DNA of 64,000 nt, taken from NCBI RefSeq assembly GCF_000827125.1, contig NZ_CP010311.1:62001-126000 (forward strand), given 5' to 3'. The notes under the pieces were generated by a model. That model worked only from the letters and a program-made list of their open reading frames with translations, was not told where the DNA came from and ran no database searches. A program made the translations under genes and the position numbers. Shown one piece after another: positions 25,931-35,025 of this stretch. Numbering within the stretch: position 1 is the first letter of the stretch; each line of letters begins with the position of its first letter. The stretch comes from Geoalkalibacter subterraneus. Its GTDB lineage: Bacteria > Desulfobacterota > Desulfuromonadia > Desulfuromonadales > Geoalkalibacteraceae.

Positions 25931-25962
25931 GGAGCCGGGAGATTCTCCCGGCTCCCTTTTGC
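25931..25962 (+). terminator. intrinsic terminator after dnaK
   Basis: GGAGCCGGGAGA / TCTCCCGGCTCC forms a perfect 12-bp stem with almost no loop bases between the arms, followed by CTTTT. It lies between dnaK and dnaJ, so dnaJ may be transcribed partly by read-through or from its own promoter. Confidence 0.85.
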
Positions 25963-26021
25963 CGTGTGCGGACTTGATGTTCACCTGCGGCGGAAGGGCC
26001 ACGCCCGAGAGGTAATTCAGT

Positions 26022-27143
26022 TTGGCTAAACGAGATTATTACGAGATTCTTGGGGTCAATCGCAACGCCAGCGAGACCGAAATCAAAAAAGCCTACCGCA
26101 AGCTCGCTCTCAAGCATCACCCTGATAAAAATCCGGGGGATAAAGAGGCTGAGGAGGTCTTCAAGGAGGCGTCGGAGGCCTACGCGGTGCTGTCCGATAG
26201 CCAGAAGCGGGCCCAGTACGACCAGTTCGGCCACGCGGGCATGAACGGTGGCGGTTTCAGTGAAGGTTTCGGCGGGTTTGGCGGCGGCAGCCCCTTTGAA
26301 GACATCTTCGGCGATATCTTCGGCGACATTTTCGGAGGAGGTAGCGGCGGAGCGCGCCGCGGGCGTGGCCGCCGTGGGGACGACCTGCGCTACAATCTGA
26401 CCATCAGCTTCGAAGAGGCCGCTTTCGGTCACGAGACCAATATCGATGTGCCGCGACACCAGACCTGCTCTACCTGCAGCGGCAGCGGGTCACGGCCCGG
26501 ATCCCAGCCCGATACCTGTCCCACCTGCCGCGGCGCGGGCCAGGTCCGGCATCAGCAGGGATTCTTCTCCCTGACCCGTCCCTGCCCCGATTGCGGCGGC
26601 GAGGGGCGTATCATCAAGGATCCCTGCCCCGATTGTCGCGGGACCGGTCGCGTACGCGAAAAACGCAGCCTTTCCATCAAGATCCCGGCCGGGGTCGAGA
26701 CCGGCAACCGTCTCAAGCTCAGTGGTGAGGGGGAAGCAGGTTCCCAGGGTGGCCCGCCCGGCGACCTGTACGTGGTGATTACGGTCAAGGACCACCCGAT
26801 CTTCCAGCGCGAAGGGCGTGACGTCATCTGCGAGGTGCCTATTTCATTTCCGCAGGCGGCGCTCGGCCATGAACTGGAGGTGCCGACCCTGGAAGGCAAG
26901 GTCAAACTCAAGATTCCCGCAGGCACTCAATCCGGCAAGGTGCTGCGCCTGTCCGGCAAAGGGATCCCCTCGCTGCAGGGCTACGGCCGCGGCGACCAGC
27001 TGGTGGTGGTGCGAGTCGAGACTCCCAGCCGCATGACTGCCCGCCAGCGGGAACTGCTCGAAGAGTTTGCCCGTGAAAGCGGCGAGGAGGTTCATCCTAT
27101 GGGCAAGGGCTTTTTTGATAAAGTCAAGGAGATGTTCGGCTGA
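26022..27143 (+). CDS. dnaJ: chaperone DnaJ (Hsp40)
   Basis: A 373-residue type I J-protein with a TTG start after GAGAGG. The J domain has the HPD motif ([12 protein letters not shown]), followed by a Gly/Phe-rich region (about 75-115). Four zinc-binding repeats CxxCxGxG are present ([32 protein letters not shown]), then the C-terminal substrate domains. It stimulates DnaK ATPase and delivers substrates. Length is normal. Confidence 0.96.
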   Translation: MAKRDYYEILGVNRNASETEIKKAYRKLALKHHPDKNPGDKEAEEVFKEASEAYAVLSDSQKRAQYDQFGHAGMNGGGFSEGFGGFGGGSPFEDIFGDIFGDIFGGGSGGARRGRGRRGDDLRYNLTISFEEAAFGHETNIDVPRHQTCSTCSGSGSRPGSQPDTCPTCRGAGQVRHQQGFFSLTRPCPDCGGEGRIIKDPCPDCRGTGRVREKRSLSIKIPAGVETGNRLKLSGEGEAGSQGGPPGDLYVVITVKDHPIFQREGRDVICEVPISFPQAALGHELEVPTLEGKVKLKIPAGTQSGKVLRLSGKGIPSLQGYGRGDQLVVVRVETPSRMTARQRELLEEFARESGEEVHPMGKGFFDKVKEMFG

Positions 27144-27169
27144 TTTTTCGGCCGGATGAAAGGATGTGC

Positions 27170-29089
27170 ATGTGGCGTAGCACAGCAGTGAGATTGATGT
27201 TGGCGGCCCTGGTAATTTTTTCGGGGCTTCTGCTGCCGGCGGCGGCACAGATGTCTTCGCAGCAGGGCGATTCGCGCACTGCAGGCCCTGAGGCGCTAGA
27301 GGTGCGTCGGGCGGGGGACCTTTATCGTGAGGGGAACCTGGATGAAGCGCTGAGGCGGTTGCGCGGTTTTGTGATTCGCAACCCGCATTCACCCTGGCGC
27401 GAACAGGCCTACCTCTATCTTTCCCGTATTTTTCATGATCGCAACTCCTGCGATGAAGCGCTGCTTTACCTCGACCGCCTTGAGCAGGAGTCGGACGCCG
27501 ATATGGCTGAACTGGTTCGCGGCTCGTGCCTGGTTCAGGCGGGCCGCTATGCACAGGCCCTGGAACATCTGCTCCCCTTGCGCGAGTCTGATCTGGAGGG
27601 TTCCGACCGTGCGCTGCTGCTTGGTCGCATAGGGCAGGCCCGGGCCGCCCTCGGGCAGCCGCTGCAGGCTTTGGTCTCTCTCAACCAGGCCGCGGAACTT
27701 GATAAATACCCCGAGCGCTGGTTGGGCGAAGCTCACCGGACTCTCCGCGACGCCGACAACCCGGTTCTTGAGGAAGCCTCCTTCATGTTGCGCGGGCGCG
27801 CGGTCGGGCAGGACGCCGATCTGCAGCTTGCGCAGCGGGCAGCTGACGCGAATCAGAACGATCGTGCACTGTCGCTGCTGTCGCGGATCATGGCTGATCC
27901 CACCCCTTTTCCCTATCGTGATCAGGCTCGCTCCCTTTTAGCGCGAATCGACGGCGGCAGCACCGTCTCCCGCAACGCCCTGGGAGTTGTCCTGCCATTA
28001 TCCGGTCGCTATGAATCCTTCGGTGAACTGGTCCGCCGGGGGATGGATCTGGCTCTGGAACTGCACCACCAGGGTGGGGATTCCTCTCCCCGTCTGATTT
28101 ATCGTGACAGCGGCGTGGACGCTGCCCGTGCCTCGGATGCCGTTGCCACGCTGGCGGGCGCCGAAGGGGTGATGGCTGTCGCAGGTCCGTTGACCGGAGA
28201 GGCCTCCCGGAGCGCAGCCCTGCAAGCACAACGCCTCGGCGTTCCGTTAGTGTCTTTGTCGCCGCGCGCCGGGTTGCCGGAGGTCGGTGATTTCGTTTTT
28301 CGTAACTCTCTGACCAATGAACAGCAGGCCCGGACGCTGGCCGGCTACGCGGTCGAAGACCTGAATCTTTATCGTTTCGCCATTCTCGCCCCGGAAGAAG
28401 GGCAGGGTCGGGAGCTGGCCGATCTTTTTGCTGCACAGGTTGAGCAGAAAGGGGGGCGCGTGGTGACGCGGCAGGATTATCCCCCCGACCTCACCGACTT
28501 CCGCGTCCAGATTAAGCGGCTGCTCGGTCAGGACCCTAATGCGCCGGCTCCCCAGGCTCGCGGGGAGAAGCCCTCGCCGCCCCCTTTTGATGCGCTGCTG
28601 ATTCCCGACTATGCCGAGATGATCGGGCTGATCGCGCCACAGCTGGCATATTACGATCTGACCGATGTCCAGCTGCTGGGGATCAACGGCTGGAATTCGC
28701 CGCAGCTCCTCGAGCGTGCCGGTCGATTCGTGGAGGGCGCAATTTTTGTCGATGGCTTTTTCGCAGACAGCCCCGATCCCATTGTGCGCGAGTTTGTCTC
28801 CCTGTACCGCGAAACCTATGGTGACGAGCCCTCGATTCTGGAAGCTCAGGCCTTCGATACGGCAGGACTGCTGCTCTATCTTCTCGGTCGGCCAGATGTC
28901 GCCAATCGCGAGGATCTGCGCCGCGCTCTGGCGTCTCTGCGCAATTATCCCGGGGTGACGGGAAATCTGTTTGTAGACGATCTGGGGGAGATCCGGCGCG
29001 AACTGTTCCTGATCCACGTGGAACAGGGTGCTTTTATTCAGATTGACCGTGAGCGCAACCGTGCCTTGCCGATGCCGTTGGATTTTTGA
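27170..29089 (+). CDS. LpoA-like penicillin-binding protein activator / TPR and periplasmic-binding protein
   Basis: A 639-residue exported protein with a signal peptide (LMLAALVIFSGLLLPAAAQ). TPR-like repeats fill about 40-260 (AGDLYREGNLDEALRRLRGF is the first). A type I periplasmic-binding fold fills the rest, starting at LGVVLPLSGRYESFGELVRR and including MAVAGPLTGEASRSAALQAQ. This combination is known from LpoA, which activates PBP1A, and from related ABC-type substrate-binding proteins. The former is favoured, but no lipobox Cys is seen. The start at 27170 has GAAAGG 6 bases upstream; 27164 is also possible. A lipoprotein gene follows after 3 bases. Confidence 0.75.
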   Translation: MWRSTAVRLMLAALVIFSGLLLPAAAQMSSQQGDSRTAGPEALEVRRAGDLYREGNLDEALRRLRGFVIRNPHSPWREQAYLYLSRIFHDRNSCDEALLYLDRLEQESDADMAELVRGSCLVQAGRYAQALEHLLPLRESDLEGSDRALLLGRIGQARAALGQPLQALVSLNQAAELDKYPERWLGEAHRTLRDADNPVLEEASFMLRGRAVGQDADLQLAQRAADANQNDRALSLLSRIMADPTPFPYRDQARSLLARIDGGSTVSRNALGVVLPLSGRYESFGELVRRGMDLALELHHQGGDSSPRLIYRDSGVDAARASDAVATLAGAEGVMAVAGPLTGEASRSAALQAQRLGVPLVSLSPRAGLPEVGDFVFRNSLTNEQQARTLAGYAVEDLNLYRFAILAPEEGQGRELADLFAAQVEQKGGRVVTRQDYPPDLTDFRVQIKRLLGQDPNAPAPQARGEKPSPPPFDALLIPDYAEMIGLIAPQLAYYDLTDVQLLGINGWNSPQLLERAGRFVEGAIFVDGFFADSPDPIVREFVSLYRETYGDEPSILEAQAFDTAGLLLYLLGRPDVANREDLRRALASLRNYPGVTGNLFVDDLGEIRRELFLIHVEQGAFIQIDRERNRALPMPLDF

Positions 29090-29092
29090 GCA

Positions 29093-29836
29093 ATGAGGTC
29101 AATGACCTGGTGTTTGATGGCCTTTTGCCTGCTGTGCGCAGGCTGTGGCGTTTCTTCCGTTTCTTTGCCTTCATCCACCGGCATTGCCGGGCGGATCCAG
29201 GCTCCGGCCGGCGGCAGCATCGAGCACACGGTGGTTTATGCTTACCGCAACGCCGACAGCGGGCTGCGCGGCCCTGCTGATTTCGCCGCACCGGTCGATG
29301 AGCAGGGAGACTATTTTCTCGACCTGGTGGAAGGGCGTTACTTTCTGGTGGCCCGTCGGCGATCCGCCCCCGGGCAGGATGAGGGGCCGCCACGCCCCGG
29401 CGATGTCTGGGCGATGCACCCCCGCAATCCCCTGGAGGTGCGCGAAGGGCGGATTACAGAGGCCGATTTTCAGCTGCCCCGCAGTGCGCACAGGGAGGCG
29501 GTCGCCGCATTTGCCCGCAGCGATACCGCCCTGCGCGGTCAGCTGATCGATGACAACGGCAGCCCGCTGGAAGGGGTTGTGGTGCTGGCCTACCGGTCCG
29601 AAGAAGCGCGAGGCAAACCCGATCACCTGTCCCGGGCGACCGGTCCCGACGGACGCTTTGTCCTTTACCTGTCGCAGGGCGGGCGGTACTGCCTGCTGGT
29701 GCGCGATCAGGGACGCGGGCGCCCCGGCACCGCCGACCTTTACCGTTTTGCCGAGGAGAGCGAACCTTTCTGCCCATCGCTTTCAACCGGGCGGGAAAAG
29801 GATCTGGGCACCCTGATTCTGCGGGGGCGGCAGTAA
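29093..29836 (+). CDS. carboxypeptidase-regulatory-like lipoprotein
   Basis: A 247-residue exported lipoprotein. The signal ends in a lipobox LLCAGC (Cys about 18). Two carboxypeptidase regulatory-like (beta-sandwich) segments follow, with GIAGRIQAPAGGSIEHTVVY near the N-terminus and LRGQLIDDNGSPLEGVVVLA after residue 140. The function is unknown; such domains are extracellular or periplasmic modules that bind polymers or proteins. It starts 3 bases after the LpoA-like gene and is probably co-transcribed. It ends 4 bases before the convergent panE. Confidence 0.72.
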   Translation: MRSMTWCLMAFCLLCAGCGVSSVSLPSSTGIAGRIQAPAGGSIEHTVVYAYRNADSGLRGPADFAAPVDEQGDYFLDLVEGRYFLVARRRSAPGQDEGPPRPGDVWAMHPRNPLEVREGRITEADFQLPRSAHREAVAAFARSDTALRGQLIDDNGSPLEGVVVLAYRSEEARGKPDHLSRATGPDGRFVLYLSQGGRYCLLVRDQGRGRPGTADLYRFAEESEPFCPSLSTGREKDLGTLILRGRQ

Positions 29837-29840
29837 GCCG

Positions 29841-30761
29841 CTAAGGCTGAAGGTTTTGTTCGCCCAGACTGAGCAGGGTATGAAGCAGTTGCACGCGGGG
29901 CATGGCAATATGGCGTGCTGCGGCACGCTGTAAAGGGATCTGGTAGATGGATTCCAGCTCCAGGGGGCGCTGCTCCTGACGATCGATCATCATGCTGGGG
30001 CGATAGCTGCCCATCCCTTCGGTCACCGCAAGCATCCGGTCGGCGAAATCTTCCGCGATAGGGCTTGACAACTCCTGGGCGTTGCCAGCGGCAATGACCT
30101 CCTGCATCAGGGCCCGCACTTCCCCGCGCATCAGTTCGTGGTTCAGTAGTTGATCGGTGGTCAGCCCGGTCAGGGCGCACAGGCCGTTGAAAGGAATATT
30201 CCACACCAGCTTCTCCCAGCGCGCCTTGATCAGATCCGCAACCGCCTCGCATGAAATGCCGGCCCCCTCGAACAGTTGAGCCAACCGCTGTGCTCTTTGA
30301 GAAAGGCCGCCGCTGAATTCGCCAAGGCGGATCCTGCCCTGATCGAGGTGGTGCACAACCCCTGGTTCACCGCGATTGCAGCACAGAAAGGCGATCCCTC
30401 CCATGACTCGCTGCGGCCCATGGATCTGAGCGAGAAGCTCCTCGTTGCCCAGGCCGTTCTGCAGGGTCAGCACCATGGTGTTTTCTCCCACCAAGGGTGT
30501 GGTCAGTTCGGCCAGGCGATGATTGGCGAACGTTTTCAGCCCCACCAGCACCAACTCGACCTGCCCCATTTCCGCAGGCGTGGCATACCCCTTGACCTGC
30601 TCAAGGTGAAAGTCGCCCCGGGGTGAAGTGATCGTCAGCCCCCGGCGGGAAATCTCATCAAGGTCACGCCGCAGCAGAAAGCGTACATCGTTGCCGGCGC
30701 GCTGCAGCAGGGCGCCATAGTAGAGACCGAGGGCCCCGGCGCCGATAATGGCTATGCGCAT
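29841..30761 (-). CDS. panE: 2-dehydropantoate 2-reductase (ketopantoate reductase)
   Basis: A 306-residue NAD(P)-dependent oxidoreductase. The N-terminal Rossmann motif is MRIAIIGAGALGLYYGALL. The catalytic region has KARWEKLVWNIPFNGLCALT, which carries the conserved Lys, and the C-terminal domain includes SMMIDRQEQRPLELESIYQ with the conserved substrate-binding Glu. This is the ApbA/PanE family, which makes pantoate for coenzyme A. The start at 30761 has AAGGAGA 8 bases upstream. The frame extends six codons further but without a better signal. Confidence 0.92.
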   Translation of the reverse strand: MRIAIIGAGALGLYYGALLQRAGNDVRFLLRRDLDEISRRGLTITSPRGDFHLEQVKGYATPAEMGQVELVLVGLKTFANHRLAELTTPLVGENTMVLTLQNGLGNEELLAQIHGPQRVMGGIAFLCCNRGEPGVVHHLDQGRIRLGEFSGGLSQRAQRLAQLFEGAGISCEAVADLIKARWEKLVWNIPFNGLCALTGLTTDQLLNHELMRGEVRALMQEVIAAGNAQELSSPIAEDFADRMLAVTEGMGSYRPSMMIDRQEQRPLELESIYQIPLQRAAARHIAMPRVQLLHTLLSLGEQNLQP

Positions 30762-30827
30762 GAAACATCTCTCCTTCAACAGTCGTTTTCTGGATGGGAC
30801 TTACACCATAACGCTCCGCGTCACGGG

Positions 30828-31237
30828 TTAAAAGGTGAACCTGAATCCGGGCAGCAGCGTGCCGTCGGAGCTGAATCCGAGAGTGAGTCCGAAATCGCGC
30901 CGCAACTGGTTTTTGTAGTCTTGATGCAGGTTGCGGTTGTGCCATGAAAGCGGCGTTAAGTGCCAGGCTCATGGCAGCTTCGCGCGGACGGCCCGCATAG
31001 AGCTGTCCCGCCCCGGGAAGCACTGCAGAAAGGGTCCCGGCCAGGCCCGGTGATTTAAGCGGCAGCGTTTCGATGATGAATGAAGCGTTTGTATTCAGTG
31101 ATCGCGCGGTAGTAGTCGCCCTCATCGAAGAGACTGTCGGCGAAGGACAGCGCCGTTTCGCCCGGCACTGTTTGCGCACGGGATGGACCACTTCCAAGCA
31201 GCAGAAGAAAACAGAGCAGAATGAGTGAGAGGCGCAT
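30828..31237 (-). pseudogene. decayed exported TPR protein with two out-of-frame deletions
   Basis: Three segments of one protein lie in order in different frames. Segment 1 is a signal peptide and half a TPR unit (MRLSLILLCFLLLLGSGPSR, then FADSLFDEGDYYRAITEYKR) read from 31237. Segment 2, in another frame, is LPLKSPGLAGTLSAVLPGAG, then QLYAGRPREAAMSLALNAAF. Segment 3, in a third frame, is HNRNLHQDYKNQLRRDFGLT and LGFSSDGTLLPGFRFTF to the TAA at 30828-30830. The PGxGQLYAGR core is typical of a family of about 250-300 residues found in Geobacter relatives. The joins suggest two internal deletions of sizes not divisible by three. No intact product can be made. Confidence 0.8.
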
Positions 31238-31345
31238 CGTAGAAATCCTTGCCTGAAAGTGGACAGACTTTAGCACAGCCGGGCTTTCGCGACCAGAGGC
31301 CGAATGCGCTGAATTCGGCCTCTGGCGACCGAAACGGACTGGTCG

Positions 31346-31374
31346 TTGACCGGGACGCTCGGTTATGGTAAACT
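31346..31374 (+). promoter_or_regulatory. probable promoter of carD
   Basis: TTGACC (31346-31351), 17 bases, TAAACT (31369-31374), placed 29 bases before the carD start. The match is moderate. The alternative -10 TATGGT has wrong spacing. Confidence 0.45.
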
Positions 31375-31403
31375 TTCTGTCTATTTTTCAGGAGGCTAGA
31401 ACC

Positions 31404-31883
31404 ATGTTCAAAATTGGTGATAAAGCGGTTTACCCGACTCAGGGAGTCGGTGTGATCGAGGCTATTGAGTCTAAGGAATTCCAGGGCCAGAGTCTCGATT
31501 TTTACGTGATGCGCATCGTCGACAGCGATATGACCATCATGGTTCCCGTGAACAACGCTGAAGTGGTCGGTTTGCGCTGCCCCATCGGCATGGATGAGGT
31601 GAACACCATCTTCGGTCTTCTTGAAGAACCGCAGAAAGGCGGGCCCGTGGCCTCCTGGAGTCGTCGCCAGCGGGAATACAACGAGAAGATCAAATCCGGC
31701 GACTTGTTCGAAGTGGCCGAAGTGCTGCGCGACCTCTACCAGATCCGCTGCGACAAGGAGCTGTCCTACGGCGAGAAGAAGGTGCTTGAGCAGGCTCAGA
31801 AACTGCTGATCAAAGAGCTGGCCCTGGCGCAGAACGCCGAAGAAGCCCTGGTTCATCAGCGGATCGAGCAGATTTTTCACTGA
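31404..31883 (+). CDS. carD: CarD-family transcriptional regulator
   Basis: A 159-residue protein. The N-terminal Tudor-like RNA polymerase-interacting domain begins MFKIGDKAVYPTQGVGVIEA, and the C-terminal helical DNA-binding part includes KSGDLFEVAEVLRDLYQIRC. CarD proteins bind the RNA polymerase beta subunit and stabilise open complexes. CAGGAGG lies 9 bases before the ATG; a start at 31365 would add 13 residues with no family match. It precedes ispD and ispF, a frequent order in Deltaproteobacteria. Confidence 0.9.
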   Translation: MFKIGDKAVYPTQGVGVIEAIESKEFQGQSLDFYVMRIVDSDMTIMVPVNNAEVVGLRCPIGMDEVNTIFGLLEEPQKGGPVASWSRRQREYNEKIKSGDLFEVAEVLRDLYQIRCDKELSYGEKKVLEQAQKLLIKELALAQNAEEALVHQRIEQIFH

Positions 31884-31910
31884 TTCGTCTTTGATTTGAA
31901 CCTTGCCGCC

Positions 31911-31932
31911 GGATTCCGTGGCGGATTCCGTG
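31911..31932. repeat. 12-bp-period tandem repeat upstream of ispD
   Basis: GGATTCCGTG occurs at 31911-31920 and 31923-31932, spaced by GC, in the short carD-ispD gap. Confidence 0.75.
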
Positions 31933-31979
31933 CTGCCGGGGCACGCGGGCACGGGGAGAGTTGCGTCCCGCGGAGACAG

Positions 31980-32675
31980 ATGAACACCACGGCCCTGATC
32001 CCCGCTGCCGGCATGGGCCGGCGCATGGGAGCCTCGATCAACAAGCAGTATCTCGAATTGGCGGGCCGTCCCATTCTGGCCCACACCCTCGCCCTGTTCG
32101 AGAACTCCCCCGATATTGACCGGATTATCGTCATCTCCCCCCAGGAGGAGATCCCCTTCTGTCGCGAACAGGTGGTGAGCCGCTATGGCTTCCGCAAGGT
32201 GCACGATATTGTGGCCGGCGGCGCTGAACGGCAGGACTCCGTGCGCAACGGACTGGGGGCTCTTCCCGAGCCGAGTGGGGATGATATCGTTCTTATTCAC
32301 GACGGCGTGCGCCCCTTTATGCCGGCGGCGCTGCTGCCCGAGGTGATTGCGACGGCGCAGCAGGTCGGTGGGTGCGTGGTGGGCGTTCCGGTCAAGGATA
32401 CGGTCAAGGAAGTCAGCGATCACCGAGTGGTCGGCACACCGGTGCGGGAGCGCCTGTGGCTGGCGCAGACTCCGCAGGCCTTCCCCTTTTCAGTTATTCG
32501 CCGAGCCCATGACCGCGCATTGGCCGAGAACTTTCGCGGCACAGACGACGCATCCCTGGTGGAGCGTCTCGGTCTGCCGGTGGCGATGGTGCAGGGCAGC
32601 TATCGCAACATCAAGATCACGACGCCTGAGGATCTGACCCTGGCCTATGCCTTTCTTGGTGATAAATCCTTGTAA
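31980..32675 (+). CDS. ispD: 2-C-methyl-D-erythritol 4-phosphate cytidylyltransferase
   Basis: A 231-residue nucleotidyltransferase. The N-terminal CTP-binding loop is [20 protein letters not shown], followed by [15 protein letters not shown], the metal-site [10 protein letters not shown], and the C-terminal [15 protein letters not shown] and [13 protein letters not shown]. It adds CMP to MEP in the non-mevalonate isoprenoid pathway. The start at 31980 follows GGAGACAG. ispF, the second next step of the pathway, lies 67 bases downstream. Confidence 0.96.
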   Translation: MNTTALIPAAGMGRRMGASINKQYLELAGRPILAHTLALFENSPDIDRIIVISPQEEIPFCREQVVSRYGFRKVHDIVAGGAERQDSVRNGLGALPEPSGDDIVLIHDGVRPFMPAALLPEVIATAQQVGGCVVGVPVKDTVKEVSDHRVVGTPVRERLWLAQTPQAFPFSVIRRAHDRALAENFRGTDDASLVERLGLPVAMVQGSYRNIKITTPEDLTLAYAFLGDKSL

Positions 32676-32682
32676 TTAACGG

Positions 32683-32711
32683 CCGGCCGTCGATTTCGAC
32701 AGGCCGGTTTT
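32683..32711 (+). terminator. stem-loop with short T-run between ispD and ispF
   Basis: CCGGCCGTCG / CGACAGGCCGG (one bulged A), loop ATTT, followed by TTTT. It may attenuate transcription between ispD and ispF. Confidence 0.55.
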
Positions 32712-32742
32712 GTGCTTGTAGACAAAATCAAAAGGAGGCATC

Positions 32743-33243
32743 ATGTTTCGTATCGGCCAGGGCTACGACGTGCACCGCCTGGTGCCCCAGCGGCGGTTGA
32801 TCCTCGGCGGGGTCGAGATCGATCACGAGCGGGGGCTGCTGGGTCATTCCGATGCGGATGTGCTGCTGCACGCCATCTGCGACGCCATCCTGGGGGCTCT
32901 GGGGGAGGGAGATATCGGGCGCCATTTTCCCGATACGGATTCGGCCTATCGTGGCATCTCCAGCCTCAAGCTGCTGCGGGAAGTGATGGCGCTGGCCGAG
33001 GGCGCCGGCTACGCTATCGGCAACCTCGATGCGACGGTGATCGCCCAGGCACCCAAGCTGGCGCCCCACATCCGCGCCATGGTGGAAAATATCGCCGCCG
33101 CCTGCCACACCGACGTGGAGCGGGTCAACGTCAAGGCGACCACCACCGAAGAGCTGGGATTCGCCGGCCGGCGCGAGGGGATCGCCGCTCAGGCGGTGGT
33201 TTTGCTGCAGAAGAGTTCCGTCACCGAAGAGATTCCTTTCTGA
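32743..33243 (+). CDS. ispF: 2-C-methyl-D-erythritol 2,4-cyclodiphosphate synthase
   Basis: A 166-residue enzyme of the MEP isoprenoid pathway. The family motifs [20 protein letters not shown] (metal-binding Asp and His), [31 protein letters not shown] and [18 protein letters not shown] are complete. It forms the cyclic diphosphate as a homotrimer with zinc. AAGGAGG lies 5 bases before the ATG. It stands between ispD and glnS. Confidence 0.97.
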   Translation: MFRIGQGYDVHRLVPQRRLILGGVEIDHERGLLGHSDADVLLHAICDAILGALGEGDIGRHFPDTDSAYRGISSLKLLREVMALAEGAGYAIGNLDATVIAQAPKLAPHIRAMVENIAAACHTDVERVNVKATTTEELGFAGRREGIAAQAVVLLQKSSVTEEIPF

Positions 33244-33263
33244 ACGCTGTCCTGTTTTAATTC

Positions 33264-33281
33264 CATGCCCCACAGGGCATG
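33264..33281 (+). terminator. short stem-loop between ispF and glnS
   Basis: CATGCCC, loop CACA, GGGCATG: a perfect 7-bp stem followed by ATTTGA. It is weak as a terminator because the T-run is only three bases. Confidence 0.35.
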
Positions 33282-33315
33282 ATTTGATCTGAGGAAAGGC
33301 CAGGATTACCGATAC

Positions 33316-35001
33316 ATGAGCGACAATCATTACACTCACGCCACCAATTTCATCCGCAACATCATCGAAGAAGATCGTGCGGCCGATTCCAGCCGCCAGG
33401 TTATTACCCGCTTCCCCCCCGAGCCCAACGGCTATCTGCACATCGGCCACGCCAAGTCCATCTGTCTCAATTTCGGCCTGGCTGCCGATTACGGCGGCCG
33501 CTGCCATCTGCGCCTTGACGACACCAATCCTGAAAAGGAAAGCGTCGAGTACGCCGAGGCGATCAAGGATGCGGTGCGCTGGCTTGGCTTCCAATGGGGA
33601 GAGCATCTCTATCACGCCTCTGATTATTATGAGCAGCTCTACGCCTGGGCCGAGGCGCTGATCGAGCGCGGCAAGGCTTTCGTGTGCAGCCTCAACGCCG
33701 AGCAGATGCGCGAGATGCGGGGGACGTTGACCGAGCCGGGGCGCGAGAGCCCTGATCGCGACCGCCCGGTGGCGGAAAACCTCGACCTGTTCCGCCGCAT
33801 GCGTGCCGGTGACTTTGCCGACGGGGCATACACGCTGCGCGCCCGCATCGATATGGCCTCTCCCAATATGAACCTGCGCGATCCGGTCATCTACCGCCTC
33901 CAGCGTCACAATCACTACCGGACCGGCGACGCCTGGTGCATCTACCCCATGTATGACTACGCCCACCCGCTGTCCGATGCCCTGGAGGGTGTCACCTACA
34001 GCCTGTGCACCCTGGAGTTCGAGGATCATCGACCGCTCTACGACTGGTTTCTGGAGCAGCTGGCGGATCTGCTGCCGGCCCGGCCGCGCCAGATCGAATT
34101 CGCCCGCCTCAACCTCGCCTACACGGTGATGAGTAAGCGCAAGCTGCTGGAGCTGGTGCGTGAAGGGCATGTGCAGGGGTGGGACGACCCACGCATGCCG
34201 ACCCTGGTGGGACTGCGGCGCCGCGGATTTCCACCTGCCGCGATCCGCGCCTTCTGCGACCGCATCGGCGTCGGCAAGAGCGACGGTTGGATCGACATGG
34301 GCGTGCTCGAGGATTGCGTGCGGCAGGAGTTGAACGAAACGGCCCCGCGGGCCATGGCCGTGCTTGATCCGCTCAAGGTGGTGATCACCTCCTATCCAGA
34401 GCAGAAGCGGGAAGAGTTTGACGCGCCCAATCATCCGCAGAAACCGGAGATGGGAACCCGCAAGGTGCCGTTCTGCCGGGAGATCTACATCGAGCGCAGC
34501 GATTTCATGGAAGACCCGCCCCGCAAATTTTTCCGCCTCGGGCCGGGGCGCGAAGTGCGTCTGCGCAACGGCTACATCATCCGCTGCGACGAGGTGGTCA
34601 AGGATCCGGTCAGCGGCGAGGTCACCGAGCTGCGCTGCAGTCACGATCCCGATACGCTGGGCGCCAACCCCAAAGATGGTCGCAAGGTCAAGGGCACCAT
34701 CCACTGGGTATCGGCCCGCCACGCTCGGAAAGCCCAGGTGCGGCTTTATGACCGCCTGTTCTCCGTGCCTCATCCGGGACAGGGACAGAGCGATTACCGC
34801 CAGGACCTCAATCCCGATTCCCTGCAGCTGTGCAGCGCGCTGATCGAGCCGTCACTGGCCGCGGGACAGGGGTGCTTCCAGTTTGAGCGGACCGGTTATT
34901 TTTATACCGATCCTGTTGACAGCAGGCCGGAGACACCGGTCTTCAACCGTGTCGTCACCCTGCGTGACACCTGGGCCAAGATCGGCCAGCAGGGCGGCTG
35001 A
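33316..35001 (+). CDS. glnS: glutaminyl-tRNA synthetase
   Basis: A 561-residue class I aminoacyl-tRNA synthetase. The HIGH signature is PPEPNGYLHIGHAKS (HIGH at 42-45), the KMSKS-like loop is YTVMSKRKLLELV, and CTLEFEDHRPLYDW and LDPLKVVITSYPE are typical of GlnRS. Length is normal. It charges tRNA-Gln directly, so this organism need not rely only on the Glu-tRNA amidotransferase route. The C-terminal anticodon-binding barrels are complete. It lies 72 bases after ispF. Confidence 0.96.
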   Translation: MSDNHYTHATNFIRNIIEEDRAADSSRQVITRFPPEPNGYLHIGHAKSICLNFGLAADYGGRCHLRLDDTNPEKESVEYAEAIKDAVRWLGFQWGEHLYHASDYYEQLYAWAEALIERGKAFVCSLNAEQMREMRGTLTEPGRESPDRDRPVAENLDLFRRMRAGDFADGAYTLRARIDMASPNMNLRDPVIYRLQRHNHYRTGDAWCIYPMYDYAHPLSDALEGVTYSLCTLEFEDHRPLYDWFLEQLADLLPARPRQIEFARLNLAYTVMSKRKLLELVREGHVQGWDDPRMPTLVGLRRRGFPPAAIRAFCDRIGVGKSDGWIDMGVLEDCVRQELNETAPRAMAVLDPLKVVITSYPEQKREEFDAPNHPQKPEMGTRKVPFCREIYIERSDFMEDPPRKFFRLGPGREVRLRNGYIIRCDEVVKDPVSGEVTELRCSHDPDTLGANPKDGRKVKGTIHWVSARHARKAQVRLYDRLFSVPHPGQGQSDYRQDLNPDSLQLCSALIEPSLAAGQGCFQFERTGYFYTDPVDSRPETPVFNRVVTLRDTWAKIGQQGG

Positions 35002-35025
35002 CGCCGAGGCAAAAATTTATATCGC

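Noticed and set aside
24939-26459. Minus-strand frame of 506 codons
   Set aside because: It spans the opposite strand of dnaK and dnaJ and the terminator between them; no real domain.
30276-30626. Plus-strand frame of 116 codons inside panE
   Set aside because: It is antisense to a complete panE and has no own signal or motif.
32728-34773. Minus-strand frame of 681 codons
   Set aside because: It covers the reverse of ispF and glnS, two certain genes.
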